Shown piece by piece: positions 1 through 7,141 of a stretch of 42,252 bases of DNA (its first letter is position 1; every line of letters starts with the position of its first letter). A program made the translations under genes and the position numbers. The stretch covers positions 1 to 42,252 of the forward strand of contig JAAWDY010000037.1 in the NCBI GenBank assembly GCA_022793995.1, written 5' to 3'. Below the pieces are notes generated by a model that saw nothing but the letters and a program-made list of their open reading frames with translations, did not search any database and had not been told where the DNA came from. Origin of the DNA: Coprococcus sp. Lineage in GTDB: Bacteria; Bacillota; Clostridia; Lachnospirales; Lachnospiraceae.

Positions 1-88
1 ACTTTCTTCACAAGTATCTTTTCCTTATGATTTTCACCGATTTTGTTGAAACTGAAAAATGTCACAAAGTGCGTAAATTCAAGGATTT

Positions 89-1453
89 CTAGGTATCTTT
101 CCTTTGTATCAACACCACAGTCTCCACATGCACCGTCCCCGGGAAAAGATCCACGCATGCCACTCTTTCCACCTGATACCCCCGTCCCTGCAGCAGTTCC
201 AGATCCCGCACCAAGCTGGTGGGCTTACATGCAATATACACCATTCTTTCCACCCCAAAGTCAATGATCTTCATCAACGCCTTCGGATGCACCCCATCCC
301 GCGGCGGATCGAGAACGATCAGATCCGGTTTTTCACCCAGCTCATCGATCACGTTCAGCACATCGCCCGCCCAGAAAATACAATTTACAAGCCCGTTTCT
401 TTTCGCATTCTCCCTGGCCGCCTCCACCGCTTCCTTTACGATCTCCACACCCACCACCTTTTTGGCAACAGGGGCGAGAATCTGGGCGATCGTCCCAGTC
501 CCGCTGTATAGATCAAAGATCACTCTATCTTTAGTATCGCCAATATAGTCCCGCACTGTCTCATACAATACTTCCGCTCCCAGAGAATTCGTTTGAAAGA
601 AAGAAAACGGTGTAATCTGGAACTGCAGACCCAGAAGCTCCTCACAAAAAGCTCCCTGTCCGTACAACAGCTCTGTCCCTCCATCTATCACTGCATCTGC
701 TAAGCTGTCATTTTTCGTGTGCAGGATGCCCACGATCCTTCCCTCCAATTTTAACCCAAGAAGCCTGGACACCCAGATTTCTTTTTCAAGCACATACTCC
801 GTAGTCGTCACCAGATCGACAAGTATCTCTCCCGTTTTTGCCGCTTTCCGCACTAACAGATGACGGTAGAACCCCGTATGATTCATTCGATGATAATAAG
901 GCAGATTGCTTTCTTCTGCCAGCTTCAATACTGCTGTCAGAATTTCTCGATAATCTCTATCTACGATTCTACAGTCCGTCACACTCACAATATCATGAAA
1001 ACTTCCTCTCTTGTGCATTCCCAAAGCCATTGGCCCATCTTTATATGCATCTCCAAACGTAAACTCCATTTTGTTCCGGTATGCTTCCTTTACAGGGCTT
1101 GCCTTTATGCCTTCCCATTTGTACTCTCCTTTTATAGCCTCGTCCATCATCTGACGGATCTGACTTTCTTTCATCCTCAGCTGTTCCTCATAAGGCAGAT
1201 TTTGGTACGTACATCCCCCGCACTCACCAAAATGTGGGCATGGAGCTTCGATCTCCTGCGGTGATTTTTCGATCACCGAAAGAATGCGCCCCTCTGCAAT
1301 CCCTTTACGAATTTTATTTACCACGATCCGAACCTTCTGCCCTGGAACTCCGTTCTTTACTAAGACTGAAGTTCCGTCTTCCGTCACTACAATTCCTTTG
1401 TTTGGAAACTCAACTTTTTCTATTCTTCCGTCACATACCTGACCTTTTTTCAT
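89..1453 (-). CDS. rlmD: 23S rRNA (uracil-5-)-methyltransferase, RlmD/RumA family
   Basis: SAM-dependent methyltransferase that makes 5-methyluridine in 23S rRNA. The 454-residue length is normal for the family. An N-terminal TRAM-like segment is followed by an iron-sulfur cluster signature (CPHFGECGGC near residues 72-81, with a further Cys in VTDCRIVD). The C-terminal Rossmann domain has DLYSGTGTIAQ (SAM binding) and DPPRDGVHPK. The catalytic cysteine lies in YIACKPTSLVRDL, where most relatives have SCNP, so the Asn after Cys is replaced by Lys. Firmicute members may act on one or both of U747 and U1939 (RlmCD type); the exact target cannot be read from sequence. It is last in a leftward group after the small membrane protein and the candidate RNA. 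Confidence 0.93.
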   Translation of the reverse strand: MKKGQVCDGRIEKVEFPNKGIVVTEDGTSVLVKNGVPGQKVRIVVNKIRKGIAEGRILSVIEKSPQEIEAPCPHFGECGGCTYQNLPYEEQLRMKESQIRQMMDEAIKGEYKWEGIKASPVKEAYRNKMEFTFGDAYKDGPMALGMHKRGSFHDIVSVTDCRIVDRDYREILTAVLKLAEESNLPYYHRMNHTGFYRHLLVRKAAKTGEILVDLVTTTEYVLEKEIWVSRLLGLKLEGRIVGILHTKNDSLADAVIDGGTELLYGQGAFCEELLGLQFQITPFSFFQTNSLGAEVLYETVRDYIGDTKDRVIFDLYSGTGTIAQILAPVAKKVVGVEIVKEAVEAARENAKRNGLVNCIFWAGDVLNVIDELGEKPDLIVLDPPRDGVHPKALMKIIDFGVERMVYIACKPTSLVRDLELLQGRGYQVERVACVDLFPGTVHVETVVLIQRKDT

Positions 1454-1491
1454 ATTCTTCCCACCATTTACTCAATTTTAGATACCAAAAC

Positions 1492-1521
1492 AAGGCAGGT
1501 ATCCTTATCAACACCTGCCTT
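1492..1521 (-). terminator. Hairpin upstream of rlmD, possible terminator or attenuator
   Basis: Perfect 9-bp inverted repeat AAGGCAGGT / ACCTGCCTT with a 12-nt loop, 38 bp before the rlmD start. On the minus strand it is followed by GTTTTGG, a short U-run, so termination would be leaky. It sits between the candidate structured RNA and rlmD, so it could end that RNA or attenuate rlmD. Confidence 0.5.
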
Positions 1522-1610
1522 ATTCTCTTTCTTACTATTCTTTTCTATCTTTTCGCTTTTTGCTATGCCGTAGCATTATTAAAAATGCAAGCTCCCGTTT
1601 ATTCTATTAG

Positions 1611-1786
1611 ATTACTATCCACAGCCACTCTGCCCCGCATGCGCACTCGTCTCCCGCTCCTTATGGAGCTGAGACTGCTTATGTGGGCAAAGGACTACTT
1701 CCAGCTACGAAAAATTCATCAACCGGATTCTTTGCAAGCAAGCTTGTAAATTCATCCTCTGATTTTCCGCGTCTGTAAATAGTAAT
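1611..1786 (-). ncRNA. Candidate structured RNA (unassigned), three-helix fold
   Basis: There is no convincing ORF in this gap, yet the minus strand folds into three strong helices. P1 pairs 1773-1786 with 1611-1624 (14 bp, including two G.U pairs). P2 is the hairpin 1708-1769, closed by CGGAAAA/TTTTTCG with an 8-bp stem around CTTG. P3 is the rod 1623-1696, with CTTTGCCC/GGGGCAGAG and apical GCTCC-ATAA-GGAGC inside GTCTC/GAGAC. The G.U pairs in P1 become A.C mismatches on the plus strand, so the RNA sense is minus. It starts 1 nt after the stop of the 90-aa gene. 6S RNA has a similar size, but the side hairpin P2 does not fit its usual central bubble. No own promoter was found. Confidence 0.5.
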
Positions 1787-1787
1787 T

Positions 1788-2060
1788 CTATTGAACTTCA
1801 TCCTCGTCGCTGTAGAAATCCTCATTCAACTCATCATCTTCAAAGTCTTCGTCGAAATCCTCCAGATAATCCGGTGTAAAGAAACTATATACTGCATACG
1901 CGATCGCTGCAACTGCTGCGATAATTCCTACAATCGCCAGTCCCCAGAGCACTGTATTCTTTACCTTATCTTCCTCTTCTTTCTTATGAGTCAGCTCATT
2001 AATCTTCGCTGTTAATTCATTTAATCTTGTTGTTGCAAACATCTCTTCTATCCTGCTCAT
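1788..2060 (-). CDS. Small membrane protein with acidic C-terminal tail
   Basis: A 90-residue protein of unknown function. Residues 1-33 are charged and helix-prone (possible short coiled coil), about 36-60 form one hydrophobic helix (LWGLAIVGIIAAVAAIAY), and the last 28 residues are almost all Asp, Glu and aromatics. The likely topology is one membrane anchor with a highly acidic tail, but which side the tail faces cannot be decided. A ribosome binding site (AAAGGATG) precedes the ATG, and an extended -10 promoter lies about 70 bp upstream. It lies downstream of pcrA on the same strand and upstream of the candidate RNA and rlmD. It resembles short uncharacterised proteins common in Lachnospiraceae; no function is claimed. 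Confidence 0.75.
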   Translation of the reverse strand: MSRIEEMFATTRLNELTAKINELTHKKEEEDKVKNTVLWGLAIVGIIAAVAAIAYAVYSFFTPDYLEDFDEDFEDDELNEDFYSDEDEVQ

Positions 2061-2128
2061 GTGTCCACATCCTTTCTTATTTTCTCAGGTTATCTCCTTG
2101 TTCATAATCTACCCGTCCTGATGGAATC

Positions 2129-2137
2129 ATTATACCA
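2129..2137 (-). promoter_or_regulatory. Extended -10 promoter for the 90-aa membrane protein
   Basis: The minus strand reads TGGTATAAT, an extended -10 (TGn + consensus TATAAT), about 69 bp upstream of the start codon. No good -35 is visible at 17 bp, which fits an extended -10 promoter. Confidence 0.55.
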
Positions 2138-2191
2138 TCCTATGTTTCAAATTTCTACCATAGAATTACATTTTACAAAAAGTTTCTTGTT

Positions 2192-4429
2192 TTATACCTT
2201 TTCCAGCCTTGCAAACATAGCGAACATCTTCTTAGTCCCTGCGGTATCAAAATCTACCGTCACTTCATAATCCCTGCCGCCTTCGATGATTTGCGTCACC
2301 GTACCATCCCCGAACTTAATATGGCGTACCCTATCGCCTTCCTTATAATCTAAATTCCCTCCGCGCGCTACAGAAAACTGTTTCGCCGGCTTTGCGGAAG
2401 AATAGTAGGCTTTTGTATGGAAATTTATCTTTTTCGGCTGGTTTACAGCTATTTGAGGCCGATCCTCCGGTCTTTGGAACCTCTCCCCTGTGGACAAAAA
2501 TTCCGCCGGGATTTCAGATAAGAACCTCGACATCCGGTTATACTGTATATTTCCATGAACCATACGGCTTCTGGCACAAGTCAAGGTAAGTTCTTCTTTT
2601 GCCCTCGTAATCCCCACATAACAGAGCCTTCTCTCCTCTTCTACCTCAGACGGATCGTCGGAAGATACCGTCATATAGCTTGGGAATATCCCTTCTTCCA
2701 ATCCGGCAAGATATACATGCGGAAATTCCAATCCTTTCGCACTGTGCAGAGTCATCAAGACTACATACTCCATACTCTCGTCCAAACTATCAATATCCGC
2801 CACAAGCGCCACTTCCTCAAGAAATCCAGATAGTTCTGCCTTCCGTTCCTCTTCCTCACAGATTTTCTCATAATCTACCATCTTATTCCTGAGTTCTTCA
2901 ATATTTTCAATCCGGCTTTCCGCTTCTTCATCTGAATCTGAATCCGCCTGCAATGCCTCCAAATATCCGGTTGTTTCCAGAATCTCATCCATCAGTTCCG
3001 GAAGGCTCAAACGCTCGCTCTCCACCTTAAAATGCTCAATCAACGCGGCAAAAGACTCGAGTTTGGCCGCGCTTCTTCCGATTCCCGGAATCAAATCTGC
3101 CGCAAGGACCGCTCCATAGAATCGGATTTCCCGTTCCGATGCATATTCCTGTACCCGATTTATGGTCGCCAGCCCAATCCCCCGTCTCGGCACATTGATG
3201 ATCCTCCGGACTGCAAGGTCGTCCCTCCCATTATCGATGGTCCTCAAATAGGCAAGGATGTCCTTAATCTCACGCCTGGCATAAAAATTAATTCCACCCA
3301 CAATCTTATATGGAATATTCGCCGACACCAGTTTCTCTTCCAAAATACGGGACTGAGCGTTCGTACGGTACAGAACAGCAAAATCCCTGTATGTCCGTTT
3401 TCCGTCGGACACCCTTTTCTTCATACTATTCACTATGTAATCTGCTTCTTCATAAGCATTATCCACTTGTCGGAACTGTATTTTTTCCCCTTCGCCGTTA
3501 TCTGTCCAGAGCGTCTTTTCCTTCCGCCCCTTATTATTTCGGATCACAGCATTCGCCGCGTTAAGGATGCAGGATGTCGAACGGTAATTCTGTTCCAGCT
3601 TTATCACCTTGGCCCCCGGAAATTCCTGCTCAAAATTCAGGATATTCATGATATTGGCTCCCCGGAATTTGTAAATCGATTGATCGTCGTCCCCAACTAC
3701 GCATAGATTCTGATATTTTCCGGCCAAAATACTAACCAACCTGAACTGTACCGTATTGGTATCCTGATATTCGTCTACCATGATATATCGAAAACGATTC
3801 TGATAATTTTCCAACACATCCGGCTGCGTCTGCAATAGCTGTACTGTTTTAAGCAGCAGATCGTCAAAGTCAAACGCATTATTCGCCCGGAGCTGTTTTT
3901 CATACTCCTCATATACCTCTGCGATCTTCTGGCGATGAAAATCTCCTTCTGAGCGCAGCGCAAATTCTTCCGCTGTAATCATCTCGTCCTTTGCCGATGA
4001 AATTGCGGCAAGCAGGCTCCTCTCACGGTATAGCTTTGTATCGATCTTAAGAAATTTGCAGATTTCTTTCATCAACGTCTTCTGATCGTCCGAATCATAA
4101 ATCGTAAAATTCGTGCCATATCCCAGCCTGTCGACGTACCGTCTCAGAATCCGGACGCACATAGCATGGAATGTACTGACCCAAATACTCTCCGCCCCGA
4201 ACTCCACCAGGCGGTCGACTCTTTCCCTCATTTCCCCGGCCGCTTTATTGGTAAATGTTATCGCCAGGATATTCCATGGATTTACCCCTTTTTCTTCAAT
4301 AAGATAAGCGATACGGTGCGTTAATACACGCGTTTTCCCGGAACCTGCTCCCGCCAAAATCAAAAGCGGTCCTTCCGTACAGTACACAGCCTCTCTCTGT
4401 TGCTCGTTTAGCGAATCGTATATACTCAT
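2192..4429 (-). CDS. pcrA: ATP-dependent DNA helicase PcrA/UvrD
   Basis: Superfamily 1A 3'-5' DNA helicase used in nucleotide excision repair and in clearing RecA and stalled complexes. At 745 residues it matches the Gram-positive PcrA length. Visible motifs include the Q-motif region NEQQREAV, Walker A AGAGSGKT (residues 26-33), DEYQDTN (motif II), VVGDDDQSIYKFRGA (motif III) and the late motifs VVLMTLHSAKGLEFPHV and RRLCYVGITRAKEEL. The C-terminus has the YKEGDRVRHIKFGDGTV Tudor-like segment that contacts RNA polymerase in PcrA. The start has AAAGGATG upstream and its own promoter at 4510-4538. The ligase partner gene often found next to pcrA is absent here. Confidence 0.96.
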   Translation of the reverse strand: MSIYDSLNEQQREAVYCTEGPLLILAGAGSGKTRVLTHRIAYLIEEKGVNPWNILAITFTNKAAGEMRERVDRLVEFGAESIWVSTFHAMCVRILRRYVDRLGYGTNFTIYDSDDQKTLMKEICKFLKIDTKLYRERSLLAAISSAKDEMITAEEFALRSEGDFHRQKIAEVYEEYEKQLRANNAFDFDDLLLKTVQLLQTQPDVLENYQNRFRYIMVDEYQDTNTVQFRLVSILAGKYQNLCVVGDDDQSIYKFRGANIMNILNFEQEFPGAKVIKLEQNYRSTSCILNAANAVIRNNKGRKEKTLWTDNGEGEKIQFRQVDNAYEEADYIVNSMKKRVSDGKRTYRDFAVLYRTNAQSRILEEKLVSANIPYKIVGGINFYARREIKDILAYLRTIDNGRDDLAVRRIINVPRRGIGLATINRVQEYASEREIRFYGAVLAADLIPGIGRSAAKLESFAALIEHFKVESERLSLPELMDEILETTGYLEALQADSDSDEEAESRIENIEELRNKMVDYEKICEEEERKAELSGFLEEVALVADIDSLDESMEYVVLMTLHSAKGLEFPHVYLAGLEEGIFPSYMTVSSDDPSEVEEERRLCYVGITRAKEELTLTCARSRMVHGNIQYNRMSRFLSEIPAEFLSTGERFQRPEDRPQIAVNQPKKINFHTKAYYSSAKPAKQFSVARGGNLDYKEGDRVRHIKFGDGTVTQIIEGGRDYEVTVDFDTAGTKKMFAMFARLEKV

Positions 4430-4509
4430 ATTCTACATCCTTTATCGTAATTCACACCGTCTTTTCCCAAAATACCTTTGATCTGGATAAAACGCAGGCG
4501 TGTTTCTTT

Positions 4510-4538
4510 ATTATAGTACAAAATTCAAAAAAAGTCTC
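4510..4538 (-). promoter_or_regulatory. Promoter for pcrA
   Basis: The minus strand has a perfect -10 TATAAT (4510-4515) with a weak -35 GAGACT (4533-4538) at 17-bp spacing. It lies about 80 bp upstream of the pcrA start, and nothing else in the gap reads leftward. Confidence 0.55.
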
Positions 4539-4647
4539 CTGATTTATGGAAAACTTTTTCATGCCTTCCTAATAAATCTTCCCATAAAATAATTCCTATT
4601 CTCAGCTGGTTTACCTATATGCACAAAATCTGCTGGACAAATACAAG

Positions 4648-4676
4648 TAGACTTCATGAATTTACTGTGCTAAAAT
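4648..4676 (+). promoter_or_regulatory. Promoter for yerC
   Basis: -35 TAGACT (4648-4653), 17-bp spacer and extended -10 TGCTAAAAT (4668-4676), ending 35 bp before the yerC start codon. Confidence 0.6.
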
Positions 4677-4711
4677 GGATATGTCAACAAAAGAATATCG
4701 GAGGCTATGTC

Positions 4712-5017
4712 ATGAGCAAAAAAATCAGAACGGAAACAATGGACTTTTTGTTTGATGCAGTCTTAAATCTGCAGACTCGGGAAGAATGCTATACCTTTTT
4801 TGAGGATATCTGCACGATTAACGAACTCCAGTCTTTATCGCAACGTCTGGAAGTCGCAAAGATGCTTCGGAATCAAAAAACTTATCTTGAGATCGCGGAG
4901 AAAACGGGCGCTTCGACCGCTACAATCAGCCGCGTGAACCGTTCCCTGAATTACGGCAACGATGGATATGACATGATCTTAGAACGCCTGCTGGGAGATT
5001 CTGAAACGCAAAAATAA
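4712..5017 (+). CDS. yerC: YerC/YecD-type TrpR-like transcriptional regulator
   Basis: A 101-residue all-helical DNA-binding protein of the Trp-repressor superfamily (YerC/YecD group). The start is set at 4712 because GGAGG (4700-4704) sits 7 nt upstream, and the residues MSKKIRTETMDFLFDAV match where the family begins; an upstream ATG in frame at 4619 has no ribosome binding site. The helix-turn-helix is the segment KTYLEIAEKTGASTATISR, in which the second half is the recognition helix. In Firmicutes the gene commonly neighbours pcrA, as here, divergently transcribed. The ligand and targets are not known from sequence. A strong terminator follows. Confidence 0.9.
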   Translation: MSKKIRTETMDFLFDAVLNLQTREECYTFFEDICTINELQSLSQRLEVAKMLRNQKTYLEIAEKTGASTATISRVNRSLNYGNDGYDMILERLLGDSETQK

Positions 5018-5033
5018 GATTTCCATACCAGTA

Positions 5034-5075
5034 AACGCCATACGATGTCCTTGACCGATATCATATGGCGTTTTT
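5034..5075 (+). terminator. Rho-independent terminator of yerC
   Basis: A 16-bp stem with one mismatch (AACGCCATA... / ...TATGGCGTT), 7-nt loop CTTGACC and then TTTTT, 16 bp after the yerC stop. Confidence 0.9.
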
Positions 5076-5106
5076 CTACAGTATCATCCTGCTCCAATTC
5101 GATATG

Positions 5107-5712
5107 CTATTTTTTCTTCTGCTTTTCAATTGGAAAAGAATCGATCAGCTTCTCAATGATCTGTTTTTTCACATAAACATCAAAACTCAAATTACAGATA
5201 AACGCAAACAACTGTAAGTATTCTCTCTCTTCCTCCGGCATGTCCTGATAAGAATCCGTAGAAATCTCATATGCCTTTTTGATACTTTCCTGGAGTTCCC
5301 CGATCCTCCCTTTCTCCATCCTGCATACTTCCTCATAGACCCTCTTCATATCAAACTCAGAGTCCGACGCAAAATAGCGGTCTGTAAGCGGCTTCAGCAA
5401 CGCCTCAATATCTTTGATCGGAAGCAGATTTTTGAAATAATACACAAAAATCAGTACAAGCACATGCTCTTTGCCGTACTTTTTCTTTATTGGCGGAGGC
5501 AGCAGATTGTTCTTGGCATAATTGTTAATCATTGTCTTCGTCAGGATTTTATCTGACTCATAGCGTTTTGTAGACTGCAGCTCTTCTTCCATAAAAGTCG
5601 TAACCTGATCCATATACAGTTCGATGTTCGGAATGTCCGCAGGCCGCACATAGTCGATCCTTCCAATGCTCTCAATAATACTGTCCAACAAATTTTCCGT
5701 ATCTATATTCAT
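5107..5712 (-). CDS. DUF1836 domain protein
   Basis: A 201-residue cytoplasmic protein of the DUF1836 family, widespread in Clostridia and Bacilli and of unknown biochemical function. The family core is visible from about residue 20 to 125, including SDKILTKTMINNYAKNNLL followed by PPPIKKKYGKEH. This arrangement resembles a MerR-like winged helix-turn-helix (a partner-binding helix, then PP...Y...H), so a DNA-binding role is plausible but inferred. The start has GAGGTGATGAAATG. It lies 38 bp downstream of the PHP-domain gene on the same strand, so the two are probably cotranscribed. Confidence 0.88.
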   Translation of the reverse strand: MNIDTENLLDSIIESIGRIDYVRPADIPNIELYMDQVTTFMEEELQSTKRYESDKILTKTMINNYAKNNLLPPPIKKKYGKEHVLVLIFVYYFKNLLPIKDIEALLKPLTDRYFASDSEFDMKRVYEEVCRMEKGRIGELQESIKKAYEISTDSYQDMPEEEREYLQLFAFICNLSFDVYVKKQIIEKLIDSFPIEKQKKK

Positions 5713-5750
5713 TTCATCACCTCGATATGCTTATTATATAGTATCAAAAA

Positions 5751-6464
5751 CTAGATATCAAGCATTTTTTCGAGTTTAGAAACAGATGTATTCACCACCA
5801 GTTCCTCTGGAAATTCACATTCTTCAAGCACTTTCAGTGCATATTCAAAATTTCCCAGATCTACATCTACATGCGCGTCGCTTCCCAGTGTTACCGGAAC
5901 TTCATATTTCTTGCACAGCCTTAGTATTTCCCTGTCATTTTCTCTTCCATTGACACGCATTGCACCGGGAGATAACGAAGAATTATTGATTTCTAGCAGA
6001 GTACGCGTTTCTTTTGCTTTTTTTACCACAGCCTCATAATCCACCGGATATCTCCCGTCATCCGGATGCCCGATAATATCCACGTATGGATTCTCCATTG
6101 CCTTCAAATAGGCTGAAGTCACTGCATCTTTCGTCTTCTCCCCGCGGAAACATGGAATATGGATGCTGGCGATCACAAGATCCAACTTTTCCAGAATTTT
6201 ATCTGGAAGATCCACAGTTCCGGCTTCGTCCATAATATTCAGTTCCGTTCCCAAAAATAAACGGACTCCATACATCTTACGAGGAACCACCTTCAGATTC
6301 ATGAAATAAAACGGGTTACAGCTTCCAGGCATCTCCGGTGCATGCTCTGTAATCGCGATCGCTTCCAACCCCTTCTCAGACGCCATATGCGCCATTTCAC
6401 GTATCGTGTTATATGCATGCCCGCTTACCAGGGTATGCGCATGCGTATCCAAAACCATTTTCAT
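5751..6464 (-). CDS. PHP-domain metal-dependent phosphatase, YcdX family
   Basis: A 237-residue PHP (polymerase and histidinol phosphatase) domain protein of the YcdX type, a trinuclear-metal hydrolase of phosphoesters. Metal ligands are visible as DTHAHT near residues 6-11, ITEHAPE near 39-45, GTELNI near 71, ASIHIP near 95, IGHPDD near 136 and SDAHVD near 195. The length is typical for the family (about 240-245). The physiological substrate is unknown. It begins with AGAGGGATAAGAG before ATG and is the first gene of a leftward pair with the DUF1836 gene. Dispersed-element copy A lies just upstream, and a TATAAT on the minus strand (6498-6503) falls inside the element's left repeat, so the element may supply part of the promoter. 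Confidence 0.9.
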   Translation of the reverse strand: MKMVLDTHAHTLVSGHAYNTIREMAHMASEKGLEAIAITEHAPEMPGSCNPFYFMNLKVVPRKMYGVRLFLGTELNIMDEAGTVDLPDKILEKLDLVIASIHIPCFRGEKTKDAVTSAYLKAMENPYVDIIGHPDDGRYPVDYEAVVKKAKETRTLLEINNSSLSPGAMRVNGRENDREILRLCKKYEVPVTLGSDAHVDVDLGNFEYALKVLEECEFPEELVVNTSVSKLEKMLDI

Positions 6465-6493
6465 CTCTTATCCCTCTTTCTCTTGTCACTTCT

Positions 6494-6595
6494 ATACATT
6501 ATAAAACACATCGCCGAATAGGCGATTGGATTCACGAGTCCCGAGTGCTGTTGCACGAGGGATACTTTATAAAGTACATCGCCGAATAGGCGATT
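6494..6595. repeat. Dispersed element, copy A
   Basis: A direct repeat of about 33 bp, period 68, ends in the hairpin ATCGCC-GAATA-GGCGAT (6510-6526 and 6578-6594). The two repeats flank a core with the hairpin CCCGAGTGC-TGTT-GCACGAGGG (6540-6561), where a tandem G.A mismatch sits between CCC/GGG and GTGC/GCAC. Copies B and C share this layout. It lies between the divergent PHP gene and the small ORF at 6816. Confidence 0.85.
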
Positions 6596-6815
6596 TCTCT
6601 GATCCTTGCTTTACAATATGATAAACCGTTTTTTTTATTTTTACAATGGATATTATTTTCGTTTTACTAATTGATGGCACATAAAATCTTATTCCTCAGC
6701 ACAGAATACCTTTTATACGTTGAAGAAACAGCATTACCGGCGTGCCTAAAAGATACCCTTCCGGCGATAGGAGGCTTACGGCAGCCGTTTGAAAATCAAA
6801 GAAAGAAGGATGAAT
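6596..6815. other. Gene-free stretch upstream of the 65-aa gene
   Basis: AT-rich to about 6730, then more GC-rich (CCGGCG, GGAGGCTTACGGC). It probably carries the promoter and leader of the 65-aa gene. I see no consensus -35/-10 pair, no terminator and no riboswitch that I recognise. Confidence 0.4.
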
Positions 6816-7013
6816 ATGAATAAGAAAGACAAAGCAGAGAACCAACGGATCATTGATTCTTATGATTTTCTGGCAAACGCAGCTTCCACCCAGGACTGCA
6901 CTGGACTAATCCCCTCTCTCCCCACTTCCCGGGAAGAACTGGATTCTTATGAGGAGGTCTATCACTATCAACCTCCCAAAATATCACCGAAAAATGTTAA
7001 AAAGGATTTATAA
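6816..7013 (+). CDS. Small protein of unknown function (65 aa)
   Basis: Start chosen at 6816 (MNKKDKAENQ) because AAGGA lies 5 nt upstream; a longer TTG-started reading exists from 6789. The product is small, hydrophilic and without a membrane segment or signal peptide. Recognisable features are RIIDSYDFLANAASTQDCTG followed by LIPSLPTSREELDSYEEVY and a basic C-terminus. From memory, similar short proteins with SYDFLANAASTQDCTGLIP-like wording occur in other Lachnospiraceae, which supports a real gene, but no function is known to me. A perfect AT palindrome (7008-7024) overlaps the stop codon. Confidence 0.6.
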   Translation: MNKKDKAENQRIIDSYDFLANAASTQDCTGLIPSLPTSREELDSYEEVYHYQPPKISPKNVKKDL

Positions 7014-7049
7014 AAATTTTATAAAATTAAAGTGGGGTCCCCGTTTTTA

Positions 7050-7058
7050 TGCTATAAT
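7050..7058 (+). promoter_or_regulatory. Extended -10 promoter for the GH2 gene
   Basis: TGCTATAAT, a consensus -10 with the TGn extension, about 84 bp upstream of the GH2 start. No clear -35. A run GGGGTCCCC followed by GTTTTT lies just before it and may be a weak stop for the upstream small gene. Confidence 0.6.
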
Positions 7059-7110
7059 GGGAGCACTTGGCGAGGTATTGCACGAGCCTTGTGCGAGCTA
7101 AACTTTAGGG

Positions 7111-7127
7111 CGAATGCACAGCATTCG
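7111..7127 (+). promoter_or_regulatory. Leader hairpin before the GH2 ribosome binding site
   Basis: Perfect 7-bp stem CGAATGC / GCATTCG with a 3-nt loop ACA, ending 3 nt before the ribosome binding site AGAGGG (7131-7136). An imperfect hairpin GCACG/TGTGC precedes it at about 7080-7094. It could protect the 5' end or tune translation. Confidence 0.5.
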
Positions 7128-7141
7128 GAAAGAGGGATTAT

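Noticed and set aside
1234-1749. Long plus-strand ORF of 171 codons opposite rlmD and the RNA region
   Set aside because: It runs antisense through rlmD, has no ribosome binding site and low-complexity leucine/serine-rich content; a shadow frame.
1611-1786. 6S RNA assignment for the structured RNA
   Set aside because: Size and closing stem fit, but a 62-nt hairpin fills one side and there is no single-stranded central bubble; no own promoter found. Left unassigned.
3032-3706. 224-codon plus-strand ORF inside pcrA
   Set aside because: Complement of a conserved helicase region; no ribosome binding site or recognisable domain.
6720-6815. Riboswitch upstream of the 65-aa gene
   Set aside because: GC-rich patches suggest structure, but none of the c-di-GMP, ZTP, TPP or cobalamin consensus motifs could be matched.
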